Positions 33,833-46,887 of a DNA stretch of 64,000 nucleotides are shown here, piece by piece (the stretch's first letter is position 1; every line of letters begins with the position of its first letter). The notes beneath the pieces were generated by a model, which had not been told where the DNA came from, did not search any database, and worked only from the letters and a program-made list of their open reading frames with translations. This DNA comes from Dactylis glomerata (lineage: Eukaryota > Streptophyta > Magnoliopsida > Poales > Poaceae). The stretch lies in NCBI GenBank assembly GCA_007115705.1, contig QXEO01001136.1, positions 557,757-621,756 on the forward strand, given 5' to 3'. The position numbers and the translations under genes are program-made.

Positions 33833-35879
33833 GAGCACCTCCAGCCGTCTCTCCAACTAGGCCTCCGGCAGGCGTTTTTTTTATTCGGACGGTGTTATTT
33901 GGCCCAGCCGCGCCTCCGGTTCCTCGTCTTTCCCCGGAATAGGCCCTTAATCCATCCGGAGAGCCCCGGCCATCCCCGGCCCCCCGGGGTGCGCTCGGGG
34001 ACTCCGGACGAGAGAAGAGCGGGGACGGGCCCGCTCTGTCGGTGAGAGAACACGCGAACCCCACTTTCTCGTCGCAAATCCCCCCTCCCCTCTCGTTGCT
34101 CTGTCACCGCCGGTATCACCCCTCGCCAATCCGCCGGCCGGTTGCCTGCACTCCGCCATCCCTCCTCCCACCAGCCTATATTATTCCACCGTCCATCGTG
34201 CCGTCTGCCTATATTTCGCCGTCGGACAACTCCTCGCGTCGCGCCTCGTCGACACGCCCGGCAGTTGTTCGTCCATTTGCCTGGGTGGACATGGACTCGG
34301 ACGGCGAGGAGGAGCAGATGTTCGCTGAGCTTTTTGAAGAAGAGATGGCAGCCGCCGCCCAAGACGAGGAGCACATGTTGATCCTAGCTTGTCTGTCCGG
34401 CTTGTACGCGGAGAAGGCCATTGGTCGCCGTGGTGGGTCGGCACCAGGTCGCTGGAAGTGCAAGCCGAGGCAGCGAATGGAGGGCTACTGGATGCTCTAC
34501 GCCGACTACTTTGCCGACAGTCCATTACACGGTGAGGCTATTTTTAGGCATCGTTTCAGGATGAGCCGGAAGCTCTTCCTGAAAATTGTGTATGCCCTTC
34601 GAGAGTACGACTCCTATTTCAGATGCAAGTTAGATTGCACCGGCATGGTAGGGTTTTCCTCCCTCCAGAATTGCATGGTGGCTATGCGGATGCTGGCATA
34701 TGGAGCTTCTAGTGATTCTGCCGATGACTATCTTCGGATGGCGGAGTCCATCGCCCTTGATTATTTCTACCGGTTCTGCAGGGCGGTGATAGAAGTGTTC
34801 GGGGACATCTACTTGAGATCACCCACTGTGGAAGACACTGCTCAGATCCTCTCTTTCAATGAAGCTTGAGAATTTTAGGGGATGCTTGGAAGCATTGACT
34901 GCATGCATTGGAAATGGAAGAACTGTCCGTTTGCCTGATAGGGAATGTACAAGGGTCACAAAAAAGGCTGCACTGTGATACTTGAGGCAGTAACTACCCA
35001 TGATCTCTGGATTTGGCACTCCTTCTTTGGTATGCCGGGATCCAACAACGACATCAACATCTTGCAGTGCTCGCCGATCTTCTCCAAGCTTGTTGAGGGT
35101 CATGCTCCCCCGGTTGACTTTGTGATCAATGGCCGGCACTACAACAAGGGATACTATCTTGCAGACGGTATCTATCCAAAGTGGGCAACATTTGTGAAGA
35201 CTATCTCAAGCCCCGTCCTCCTGAAGGAGGTGGAGTTTGTCAAGGAACAAGAAGGTTGCCGAAAGGACATCGAGCGTGCATTTGGTGTCCTCCAGCAGAG
35301 ATTTGCTGTAGTCTGGTTCCCCGCTTTGACTTGGTCCAAAGATCAGATGTGGGAGGTGATGAACTATAGTGTGTGCTTACACAACATGATTATTGAGAAT
35401 GAGCGAAAGAATCCGGTTCCTCTGAGCAAACAAGCTGCACGATATGACAGAGAGGGTCCTCTTGCACAGCCTAATCACCAGGTGTCGGCATCGTGGGCTT
35501 CGTTCATCGCTATGCGTCAGGAGATTCGAGACTCCACAATGTATCAACAGCTGCAGGATGATCTGGTGGAGCACATATGGAGGCTTCGAGGCAACACCAA
35601 CTAGTTTCCATTTGATTTGTTTTTAAACTTGTCAAATTATTTGCTTGTTTTGTTGAACTATAACATTTATTTGTAAACATAAGCCAAATATTGGCAAAAT
35701 TTGTCAAATTCGCCAAACTGTGAATTTATTTGTGAGACTTAGACAAAAACACCGATCTCTGGGCGTCTACCTGGGGAGACGGCTGGAAGTTCGGCGCTCC
35801 CCATGCCAAAGTTTCGTCTAATCCGGCTCTATTTATTGCCGGATTTGGCCGTGGGGAGCGCCAACGGCTGGAGGTGCTC
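33833..35879 (+). mobile_element. PIF/Harbinger DNA transposon (2047 bp)
   Basis: Perfect 16-bp terminal inverted repeats GAGCACCTCCAGCCGT are flanked by TAA on both sides (33830-33832 and 35880-35882), the 3-bp target typical of PIF/Harbinger. It contains one transposase pseudogene and no Myb-like second ORF. It inserted 20 bp inside the Stowaway MITE. Confidence 0.92.
34291..35604 (+). pseudogene. PIF/Harbinger transposase (HARBI1-like), four nonsense codons
   Basis: A single frame of 438 codons runs from ATG 34291 (MDSDGEEEQMF, the usual type of start) to 35604; the ORF can be read further upstream to 34042 but that part is low-complexity. Stops occur at 34867-34869, 34876-34878, 34936-34938 and 34939-34941. 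The last two replace Trp-Gln of the family motif before GMYKGHKKGC. The DDE core is still readable: GSIDCMHW (first Asp), SNNDINIL (second Asp) and ERAFGVLQQRF (Glu). The N-terminal part has an RFRMSRKLFL helix-turn-helix-like region. No frameshift is needed, so inactivation was recent and by point mutation. Confidence 0.9.
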
Positions 35880-36033
35880 TAAGGCGTCTAAGATTAATTA
35901 AAAGTGAGCCTTTTCTAATTTGACCAAGTTTATATAGAAAAATATGATCATCTAAAATATTGAATCAATATCAATAGATTTACCATAAAGAATATGTTCT
36001 CAATGTATCCATTCAACATTGTAAATATAGATA

Positions 36034-36137
36034 CTCACTCTAACCCATATTAGTCTTCGCTAAAATGGATGTATCTAGCAATAAAATATGTCCAGATACA
36101 TCTATATTTACAAAGAGTAATATGAGTCGGACGGAGT
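36034..36137. mobile_element. Small Stowaway MITE nested in the larger one
   Basis: CTCACTCTAACCCATATTAG at the left and TAATATGAGTCGGACGGAG at the right form imperfect inverted repeats, flanked by TA (36032-36033 and 36138-36139). Length 104 bp. Confidence 0.65.
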
Positions 36138-36196
36138 ATTTTTTTTCTAAATACTTGGTCAAACTTGGTAGGTTTACATTTGAAACAGAGGGAGTA

Positions 36197-36600
36197 CCAT
36201 AAAGATTTATTTTCTCCATTTTCATGGTAGTGTTCTTTTTTATCCTAGCGGGGGAGAGACCCCACGGAAGAGGTGAGACACTAGAAATTTGCGTTAGATT
36301 GGGATCAAACTCTGGCGTGCTACGTGCACCACTATGACACTAACCACCCAAACACCGCTCAGAAAGCTAGGAGTAAAAAGTGCCAAGATATGTTTAAGAG
36401 GGTATTAAGGTGCAGTTTAGTTCACGGGATATCCTCTAGTGGCTAGCCACTGAAAAACTGGTTGCCACATATTTAGTTTAGAGGGTGAGAGATGGGGAGA
36501 ACCAGATCCCATGAATATACCTCTAAAGCGGTGATTGAGCTCGTATGTCCAAATCTACCAGATGTGGCGAACCAGTTTTTGCTCCGCTGCTAGCCTCACC
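36197..36600. other. Intergenic sequence
   Basis: No gene seen. GGGATCAAACTCTGG near 36300 weakly resembles a tRNA B box, which could indicate an old SINE. Confidence 0.4.
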
Positions 36601-39600
36601 TGCCACGCCCCGAGACCCGGCCCGGTAGAATGACAGCCGTCGTGCGTCTATAGATCCGAAAGTATATACACGCGCAAGGCTAAGAAGCAGATACAAATCA
36701 GCACAATGGATCGAGAAGCTCATCTATTCATATTACAAGTTTATTTACAACAGAAATATAAGTTTTCTAAGTTGCTTCCCAACCCGCTTCCGTTGCGCCT
36801 CTAACTGCATCCAAAAACATAAGGGAAGCTAGGGTGAGTATGATAAAATATACTCAGCAAGTAGAACAATAAGACAATGGATGATCATAGGATATTAACA
36901 ACACGAAAATGAATACGGTGACAATATCAGAGATGAACAACGGAATAACTGAAATGGAATAGTACTTGGCATCACACATGACAGCAAGCCTTCCCTACCC
37001 GGAAGTCACAGGGTGAATATTCACGCTTTTACACTCTGCAGAGGGGTACTCCGACGTCGACAGTCTTGACTAACTCCATATAGGCGTTAGCAGAGCAGTG
37101 CTCTTTTACCCACTAAGACCCGAACACCTAAACCTACTGATGTCGATCGCTCCTACGGATCCATCATCGACACGTTCCCAAACAGGGCCGTCCCTAGCGG
37201 AGAACACAGACAGTCCCATATCTAAACTGCAACCGGTACAATATAATTGTCGTCATGACGCCAATACTAAGGATCAAGGTACAAAGACATCAATGCTAGT
37301 GTTGCTGAAATAATCAGCCAACAAGATATACTCAAGACGCTGCATAAGTCATATAGATCACAGTATCTCAAATAAGATCCAGAGAACGCCATGTCTCCCC
37401 AATACCACAATGGTTCAAGAATAATTTTATGGTGCACTAAGTGAACAAAGAGGATAACAATAAAGTAGAGCTTACGGAGCAACTTGATAGAATTAGAAGC
37501 TAGCAAAGTAGCTATTAGAAGGATCAAAGATTGGAAGAGTAACTACTTGCAAGATTCAGAGATCAGAGAGCTGGAGTTGTCTACTTGCCTGAGGTAGAAT
37601 AATTGTAATCCACGCCAATATAATATCCAGGAAGAAGAACATCCCCGCCGTACTCGTGTTGATACGCTAAATACCGTAGCTAGAGAAAACCACTTCCAAA
37701 AATGGTGCACCAAAGACTCCAGTCGCCGCTCATCTCATACAACAATCTCTCCTCTCTCTCTCACTGATCTCTCTTTCTACTCTACTCTCTCGTACTCTCC
37801 CTGACTAGTTCTTTGTTTTTTGTTAATCGATCAATCTAGGCTTTGTGTGCTATAAGGAGTCCCGAGTGCAACGAAGCTGACCTATTTATAGGAGGAGGCC
37901 GTGTCCATCTCGGTCAAGCTATCTGAGCGCTTTGCCGCTTATTAAGCTGAAAAAAATTGCCGACACGTCCTAAGATAGAGGTGAGCTGAGCAAAGTAACC
38001 CATCGCAAACATGCAGCGACCCTGCCGACAAATCTCTGGCCACCACTTCTCAACCTCCCTGCGATGACCTAGCATACCACTGCATGTGTAGTATGAAAGT
38101 TGTTGATATAACACCAATGAAACACCGTCTCACTAGTATTACATCCCTCAGAGTGGTACAACAGAAACATCGCAGGTCCAAGGTATGAATATAGAATTAC
38201 AATTTTTATCATACAGAAGATCTTCAGAACCTCCTCAACAGGTAGAGGTTTAGTTCCGGCGACTACAATCAAGAAAGAATACAAAGAAGACTAAAAGAAG
38301 ACTATGACTACCTCCAATGTAGTTGGCTAGCTACAGAAATATCCTAGCTACTTAGGTTCTAGGATTATGGAAATCTTTCCCTTCTATTCCTATTCTAGTT
38401 TTCCACCAAGCTTTGGTATAGTTGATGACTCCAATGATAATTCTGATGTTGGTAGAATGCTTCATCTTCATCTTTTGTGTCTTGAGATTGCCTCCTTAAG
38501 TTGCTTCAAATCTAAGCAAGGGTTACGAGGGAGTGGGGTGAGTAACGAGCGTTACCTAGCAAGTTCATATAGGGAATAAGGTGTTTTATGCACTATCTCC
38601 CGCCGTAGACCCAAGAGTCATTTGGCAATGCAAGTTTTCGTAAATATTTCTTCAAGAGGTTGCTTTTATTCTGAAGAACTATGTCCGTCAGTCTTCACAG
38701 GTTGATTAGAACTTCATGGAGTTCCTTTCCTGCCACGTTCGCAGTTCCTTCCCGGAACAAGGAGTGACAAGCCACAATTTGATAACTCTGCAGAGGTGCA
38801 TTGCTTTACCCATGAGAGACCTTATCCTTATTGCACAACCGGGCAGCTTATTCCCGTCCATACACTTTGGTATGAGGCCCAGTATAAGATCCAAGCCAAT
38901 CATTGCCCTTCTCCGCAACCCCGCATGCCCACCCTTTTGTAATCCACTGGCTTCTAATTTGGGTCTTAGCCAAATTACTGAATCAGCCTGTTACAATCCA
39001 TCATAGACACCTAATACCGGGGGAAATTGAGGGGTCCCACCCATGTTGCACCATCCTAGCGGGATGAGAGCTCTGGTATGGTACATCCGTTGACATGCGA
39101 AAGGGAAAAGATCCAGCTGACTTTCCCTTCCCATTCCAGATCTCATGGTTAACTCATATTGTACGGCGCAAGAATCACTGGCGATATTTGTTATTAATCC
39201 TAGGTGATACTTTCCCATGCAATGGAACCTCTGTGCCTATTCATCTTACCATGGTTCCATTGCCCACCACATAAGATTAACCACCCATACTGGGCTGGTA
39301 ATCGATACTTCATATTGATTATGAAAACAGAACCTTTTGCTTTTAAATGCAGTAGTAATACCACATGTATATATTTGCAAGTAATTTGATAAAGATAATC
39401 AAGAGATATGAACAAGAGTGAACTTGCGTTTTTGACTGCAAGATTATGCGAGTCAAGGTCTTCGATACGATAGAAATCCCAATTCTAAAATAGCAATCAT
39501 CATCCGGTAGGGTTGATGTTAGAAATCTGCAGCATGATATGCATAAGATATGCTATGCAGCGCTCTAGGCATAACCCAACCCCGATGATTTGTTATCATT

Positions 39601-40735
39601 GAATTATGGTGATTTATTTATGATGTGTTGCACTTTTAAATCACACCATAACATGGTTGTTAAGCATTTTAGGTTAGATCACTATCAGGTGCTATTAAAA
39701 GGATAAGACTTTAACAAGAGCTATTGTTTTAGGGTTTTATAATCATTCCTTTCTACAAGAGAATGATGGTTAAAGGTGAAGACATGAAAGTAACAGTTTT
39801 AAGTTGCATCTTATAATTAACAAACAATTGGTTGATCATGGACATGCAAAGTCAAAGTGAAGTATACACATAGCAATATCTAAGTAGTTCTAGGGTTGCC
39901 AACAATCTGAATATAACTTAGGGTTTTACTTTAAAGTTAAAAGGAATTGATTTGATGTTTGTTTTGAAGGTATCTTAACAGAATAACTTTTGAAGAACAC
40001 ATTCTATAAAAAGGGTAATAGTATTTAACTCATTTTAAGTGATCACAATTATTGTTAGGAACTTGGGTTAATTAATAGAACATGATTCTTCTCATTATAA
40101 GTTCCTGGGTTTTGACTTATAATGTTAAAGTAATTGAGTTAATCATTCCTCATGGTTGAATTGAGCACTTAGAGCTAATTACTTATTTACTGAATGAAAG
40201 TTAAGAAATAACCTGCAATACAAGTTACTATTTATTTGTTGATGTTCTCCATAACTTTAGTACTTAAAAATTATCTATGGAAAATAACTCTAGTGATTTA
40301 AGTGCTAATGACAAAGTTGAATTTAAGATCCTATAATAATAAAGTAGTAACTACAATAAGGTTGTTTTAGTGTAAGAATATTTACTACATTCTTAGAGAA
40401 ATGATTTGATTCCTAAATTTGATTTAAATTCATATTGAGAAATAGTACTTAGGCATGTTTTTAAATTGCACTCAGAATTATTCCACACAAGTGTATAATC
40501 TTACAGTACAAACAGATAGGTCTTATTTTTGTGATCATTTTTGGTATATTATTTGCATTTTTCTGATTAAAAATGAAATAGATATGATTTTCTAAGTTTT
40601 GGATGTTTTTTGGAATTGATACAAAACAAAAGAGATACTTTTTACACCCGCAGGCACCCTAGCCAGAACAGTGACGAGTGGGGCTGTGGCCACGTCAGAT
40701 GCCACGTTGGCAGAGACCAAGTCAAAAATGTTGAC
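36601..40735 (-). mobile_element. LTR-derived sequence of long-LTR gypsy elements
   Basis: It starts TGCCACGCCCCGAGACCCGG, the style of Triticeae gypsy LTR ends, after TCACC. Motifs shared with LTR C and with 52835-56900 recur, for example CTCTGCAGAGGGGTAC...TTTACCCACTAAGAC near 37040-37120 and CTCTGCAGAGGTGCATTGCTTTACCCATGAGAG near 38790. The two occurrences and a second LTR-like start near 38100 suggest at least two LTR fragments, one after the other or nested. A minus-strand TATA (CTATAAATAGG) lies near 37885. The region 39400-40735 is AT-rich. I see no coding region. It is cut at 40736 by the next element. Confidence 0.5.
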
Positions 40736-42367
40736 TGATGCGGGCAGGATGACCACCCAGTTGGGAACCCCAAGAGGAAGGTATGATGAGCATAGTAGCA
40801 AGTTTTCCCTCGGTAAGAAACCGAGGTTTGTCGATCCAGTAGGAAAAATCCAAACTTAAGAAGGTGATGCTTGCTAGCTTCGTGATACTCCAGCAAGGGC
40901 GCCGTTTACAACACTTGTTGGTGCGTCTTCAACTAGCAGCAACGCGGAACCTGCACACAATACAACCAAGTACTTTGCTCTCTACTTACGATGAGGTTGT
41001 CAATCTCACCGGTTTGCTGTAAACAAAGGTATGAGCGTATCGAGTGGAAAACAGTAGTAGTATGCGAGAAAGTAAACAGTGCGAGTAATAGTAAAATGGT
41101 GTAACAATGTAAAGGAGATTGGACCGGGGTCCACAGTTCACTAGTGGTGTCTCTCCATAAGATAAATAACAACATGCTGGGTAAACAAATTACAGTTGGG
41201 CAATTGATAGATTAAAGATAACGTGCATATGTCACGAGGATCACTATGAGATTTACTCTGGGCATTACAATAAAATACATAGACCGCCATCCAACTGCAT
41301 CTATGACTAATAATCCACTCGCGGGGAATCATCCGAGGACCCTGAAAGTATTAAGTTGCGAACAACAGATAACTGCATTAAGCAAAGTGTGTAATGTAAA
41401 CAAAACGAATGTCCTTGGACACAAGAATGTTGTTTTCTCCCTAGTGGCAACATCACATCTACAACCTTAGAGGTTTCTGTCACTCCCCCAGATTAAATAG
41501 AGGCATGAACCCAACTATCGAGCATAAATACCCCCTCTTGGAGTCACTAGTATCTACTTGGCCAAGATAGCTACTAACAACGGAGAGCATGCAAGATCAT
41601 AAACAACATAGAGATAACATAAGATAATATTCAGCACATCAACTTAACATAATACCAATATTCATCGGATCCCAACAAACACAACATGTAGAATTACACA
41701 AAGATGATCTCGATCATGTAAGGCAGCTCACGAGATCTAAACATGAAGCACATGGTGGAGAAGACAACCATCTAGCTACTTCTATGGACCCATAGTCCAA
41801 GGTAGACTACTCACTCATCGCGCCGGAGGCAAGCATGGCGATGAAGAAGACCTCCGGTGGCGATTCCCCTCTCCGGCAGGGTGTCGGGAAGAGCTTCTGG
41901 ACCCTCCCAATCTCGGGTCGATGATGACGGCGGATCGCGATGTGTTTCTAGAAAATTGATCAGGTTTTTCAGGTTTTTCCCGTCGGGGGGTCTTTATAGG
42001 CGAAGGGGCGGCGCCAGAGGTGGGCCAGGGGGCCCTCACCACAGGGCGGCGCGGGCCAGGAGTAGGTCGCACCCCTGGTGGTGTGGCCACCCTGTGGCCC
42101 CCCTCCGTCTCCTCTTCGGACTTCTGGAGGCTTCGTTAAATATCTGGATGTTCGGTTTTTGTTTCGTCCAATTCTAAGAATATTTCCTGTGTAACTTTTC
42201 TGAAACACAAAAAAGCAGAAAATAGGGAACTAGCACTGTGGCATCTTGTTAATAGGTTAGCTCCGGAAAATGCATAAAAAGGCCATGAAGTGTAACAAAA
42301 CACTAAGCAAATGGTGTAAGAACAAGCATGGAGCATCAAAAATTATAGATACGTTTGAGACGTATCA
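40736..42367 (-). repeat. 3' LTR of the minus-strand Athila-related element
   Basis: It starts TGATGCGGGCAGG on the plus strand and ends GAGACGTATCA next to the polypurine motif GCATCCCCAAGCTTAACTCC. TTGAC at 40731-40735 is the likely left target duplication. A minus-strand TATA (TATAAAGA) lies near 41991-41998. Confidence 0.85.
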
Positions 42368-45301
42368 GCATCCCCAAGCTTAACTCCTACTCGTCCTCGA
42401 GTAGGTAAGTGATAACAAAAGAATAATTTTTGAGGTGATATGCACCAACACAATCTTGATCATCTATGTAAAGCATTGAGTGCTGGGATCAAAAGAACTT
42501 AAAACATGGGCATGAATGACATAATCTTGATAGAAGAAACTTAGCAACCATGTTATAACATGAAAAATAACACAAATGAAAGATCATAAAAATGAAACAA
42601 TGAAATTCAAACGTGTGTTCAAATCATATGGAAAAACATAGCAAATGGTTTTTAGGTTGTCCTTCATGTAATACCAAAACATAAATGTGTAGGACACCTT
42701 CAAGTTTAAGAGAACGACAAGATACAAATAATTTAAGAACAAGTGAAACCAAAATCATGTGCCAATCAATGATAAACCTTGGGACGATGCACATTAAACT
42801 CAGAATGACAACTATGCTCTCTTAGACGGTGCATAAAGGTAGAAGGTGGTGACTCAACATAAAAGTAAAAGAAAGGCCCTTCGCAGAGAGAAGCAGTGAT
42901 TGCAAGTTTTATAAACCTTCAAAAATTATGGTACTTACTAGCTTTGAGCTCTCATTGCCCCCATCATAGGCATCTTGAATGGTTAAAGTTAATGCGAGTA
43001 CAATTATGAAGCATATGCTTGACAAATCATAAGTTGAAAACCTCGTGTCCCATGAATTATGAATACCCAAACCTCATGCTACTCGACTTAGAGTCCCAAG
43101 CAAGCTCTTGTCATTGTAAGTATACACGTATTTTCGAGAACAGCCAACGGGGTACCTCCGTGCCCGATGACATGGAACAAGCCCACATCAAAATGATAGG
43201 ACAAACAGACAATGAACACCTCGGCATCTCTTTTATTTACCATTGGTATAGCTTTTTATTTTGAGATGCGTCGTCGAATATTCACTATGGGCATGCTGTA
43301 AATTTCCACCATAAATTATGCATGGCTTAGATTAGCGGCCCAGGTGTTTCTCTAACACGTATACAGACTCCATGATCCCGCAAGATTCCCAACTTATTTC
43401 ACATCGTGAGTATCCATAAACAAAAGATCACGATATCAACTCAAATAAGAAGTGCAATGTTGAAAGCTTACCCCATGACGGCAAGGTCTGGCTAATTTCC
43501 AACTTACAACTTGCAAGCATAACAACTCAACAAAACAGAGCCACAATGTCAAATTTTTAAGAACGAGAAAAGTAAAGTGTGCCATCAGGTTTGTGAGAGC
43601 TTTACTGACCAATTTTCGCATAACACCAAAAGAGTTTAATTTGAAGGATAGATAAAAGCAAGTCAAATGTACTTTGGAATAGCAAATTGCTAATAGGTAT
43701 GTATGGTGGACACATTGGAACAACTTGGTTTTTGGGAGTTGGATGCACGAGTAGAGCTCATAATCAGTACAAAATGAGGGCTAGCAAAAGACTGGGAGCG
43801 ACCAACTAAGAAAGCAATAACGGCCATAATCATGCATAGCGACAAAACATCATTAAGAGAATCATAAGATGGCATCAAAAGTCAAAAACTAAATGATCAT
43901 AGAGGCTTATGGCGACTTTGTATGAGTCAAACATGTTGTAGGCATGCCCCAAGTCAACCCAAATAAAGCATAAAGGAGAAAACCAAATTAATGCTTCCAA
44001 ATAATAAAAACAATGCATGATTTTTTCAAAGGCTCATTAAGCAATCTCAGTCATTTGAGACAATACATGCTACAGCAAAAATCACTAAGCATACTATCAA
44101 AATGACATCAAGCACGACATGCAAAAGTCTAAGCCGCAGTCTAAACAAGATCCTTTTTGTACCACTTTTTTGCATGAATTTTTTTCTCTTTTCCAACATC
44201 ATTCGAACCTTTTTGAAACAACTCTTTTGATGAAAACCAACATGGTCCAGAGGTCAAAATACACCTTGATATAAAGATATAACAAGATCTGAACAAAAAT
44301 CAAGGCAAAAAATGAAAGCTAAACGTAGTTCTAGAAAAAGAGAACACTCGTTGAACGATAAGAGTGAAAAACAGAGTGTTCTTGGCAAATGAAAAGCAAG
44401 GAAACTTCTCCAAAAGAAATTTGTTGGGGTCCAACCATTTATTGCAGCAAATAAAACTAAACAAAAATGAAAACTAAAGACAAGACGCTCCAAGAAAAAT
44501 GCATAGTGCATGAAGCAATAAAAATATGATGTGTTGAAAGGTGACCTGATTTTTGCCGATGAAGAAGGGGTGCCTCGGGGGCATCCCCAAGCTTTGATGC
44601 TTGTACCTCTTGGATATTTCTTGGGGTGCGTGGGAATCCCCAAGCTTGAGCTTTTGTCCATTCTTCAACTCATCTCATCATTTTCCAATCCCTACACTTG
44701 AAAACTTTCTTCATACAAAACTAAACACAATTCTATTAGCAACATTAGTGTAAGCATAATAATGAATCAACCCCTTTTTGCTTCAGATTTCAACTCAAAA
44801 CCACCACATATAAAGCATATACTACTGTAGCAACTTCCCCACAAGTTCCGTGATTAAAAGAACTCAAAAAGAAAGCGATCGAGAGGCAAACACAAATAGT
44901 GGCAGAAATCTGCCAAAACAGAACAGCTGACAAAGGTCGATTTTTTAGAGAGTTTTGTGTTGCTCAAATCAAAAAGTCTATAACTAATGAAAGTTTGGAT
45001 ATAACCTGGGGCATATGCACAAGAAATCGCAGGTAAAAAAGATATATTGAGAATTTTCACTAATTTTTACGGTTCAGCACCGAAATCTGTTTTAGGACAG
45101 CAACATCCCCAAATCTTACCTCACTCAAATTAGAGGTTTCTCTTGGCACAACAATGAAATAAAAAGGATAAGGAGTGGTTATTACAGTAGTAATAACTTC
45201 CAAGACTCAAATAAAATAAAAAGAACTGAAAGTAAAGCAATGGGTTATCTCCCAGGAGTGCTTTTCTTTAACGCCTTTGAGATAGGCGCAGAAAGTGCGA
45301 G
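42368..45301 (-). other. Long non-coding 3' region of the minus-strand element
   Basis: Reverse-complement similar to 18846-21374. It contains short ORFs only. I see no gene. Confidence 0.7.
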
Positions 45302-46860
45302 TCAAGTAATATCAAGCGATGAAGCATCAAGTTCATAATTTGCTCTAAGAATAGAGTCAAAAAGTAATTTCTTCCTCTTTCTAGGGAATTGTTCCATACC
45401 TTTCTTGAGTGAGAATTGATATTTGATGGTGCCTTCCCTCATATCAATGATGGCACCTACAGTTCGAAGAAAGGGTCTTCCCAAAATAATAGGACATGAA
45501 GCATTGCATTCAACATCCATAACAAGAAAATCAACGGGAACAAGGTTATTGTTAACCATAATAAGATCATCATTAATCCTTCCCAAAGGTTTCTTCTTAG
45601 CAATATCAGTAATAGGAACATCATAATAACACTTTTCAAGCAGTGGTAAATCAAGCATGTCATAAATTTTTCTAGGCATAATAGAAATACTAGCACCTAG
45701 ATCACATAAAGCATGGCAATCAAAACCATTAACATGCATATCAATGATGGGTTCCCAACCATCTTCTAACTTCTTGGGAATAGAAGCTTTTTGCTTCAAC
45801 TTTTCATCCCTAATTTTCATAAGAGCATTGGTAATATGCTTAGTAAAAGCAACATTTATAGGACTAGCATTAGGAGTCAAAGCAAGCTTTTGCAAGAACA
45901 AAATAACTTCAGATATATTGCAGCCATCAACATCAAAATCATTGAAATAAATAGAGCTATCATCTCCTACACTCCAAAAAAATCCAGCACTCTTTTGAGA
46001 AAAAGTTTTTGCTGTTTTGGGCTTTTTAACATAAGGAGTGGGAGTTTTCTCGACACCAATCAAAGTAAGAGGATTGATAGCATTTGGAACAACATCATTA
46101 GAGGTAGTAATGGTACATACCTTCATCTTTCTAGCCATCTCAGCTTCTCTTTCCCACCTGGCATGCAATTCTGCTAACATCCTAACATTTTCATCAATTC
46201 TAACTTGGATAGCATTAGTAGTGGCAAAAGTATTGTTCTCTTTCACCTCATTAGGCAACACTTTTAGTTTCAGAAGTTCAACATCAAGAGCAAGGCTATC
46301 AACTTTATAAGCAAGAATGTCAATTTTTCCTAACTTTTCCTCAACAGACTTATTAAAAGCAGTTTGCTTACCGATGAAGTCCTTGAGCATTACCTCAAGT
46401 TCAGAGGGCGCGGCCCTAGTGTTGTTGGAGGAATTACCATAAGAGTTACCATAACCATTACCATTGGTAGAAGGATACGGCCTATAATTGTTACTAGCAA
46501 AATTGTTCCTATAAGAATTGTTGTTAAAATTATTATTTCTAATGAAGTTTACATCAACGTGCTCTTCTTGAGCAACCAAAGAGGCCAATGGAACATTATT
46601 AGGATCTACATGAGTCCTATCATTAGAACGCATAAGCATAATAGCATCAATTTTATCACTTAAGGAAGAGGTTTCCTCAACAGAATTTACCTTCTTACCT
46701 TGTGAAGCTCTCTCGGTGTGCCATTCAGAATAATTTACCATCATGTTGTCAAGGAGCTTGGTTGCGGCGCCCAAGGTAAGGGACATAAAAGTGCCTCCAG
46801 CAGCTGAATCTAATAGATTTCTTGAAGAAAAATTCAGTCCTTGCAGAAATCTTCTTTTTC
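45302..46860 (-). pseudogene. gag-protease of Athila-related element, N-terminal gag missing
   Basis: The frame is open from the partial LTR at 47005 through the PBS to the stop at 45302. The recognisable part begins FLQGLNFSSRNLLDSAAGG, which is the middle of an Athila gag (first Met at 46786), so the capsid N-terminus was lost between the leader and gag. It continues with an Asn-rich stretch, a coiled-coil-like part (KIDILAYKVDSLALDVELLK) and an aspartic protease (CDLGASISIMP near 45690, CPIILGRPFLRTVGAIID). No RT or integrase follows; the long 3' region starts at once. The protein is probably non-functional. Confidence 0.8.
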
Positions 46861-46877
46861 CCTGGCAACAGCGCCAG
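46861..46877 (-). other. Primer binding site, Athila type (first copy)
   Basis: Minus-strand CTGGCGCTGTTGCCAGG, a slightly changed form of the site at 17641. Confidence 0.7.
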
Positions 46878-46887
46878 AAAATTAGCT

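Larger units (their letters stand above)
33812..36194. mobile_element. Stowaway-type (Tc1/Mariner) MITE, interrupted by two other elements
   Basis: Terminal inverted repeats are C(A/T)CCCTC..TTTCAAATGTAA at the left and TTTACATTTGAAACAGAGGGAG at the right, flanked by TA (33810-33811 and 36195-36196). Without the Harbinger element (33833-35879) and the small MITE (36034-36137) it would be about 230 bp, the usual size. Confidence 0.75.

Noticed and set aside
36240..36310. Possible tRNA-derived SINE (A-box-like and B-box-like motifs)
   Set aside because: Matches to both boxes are weak, and I found no ends or target duplication.
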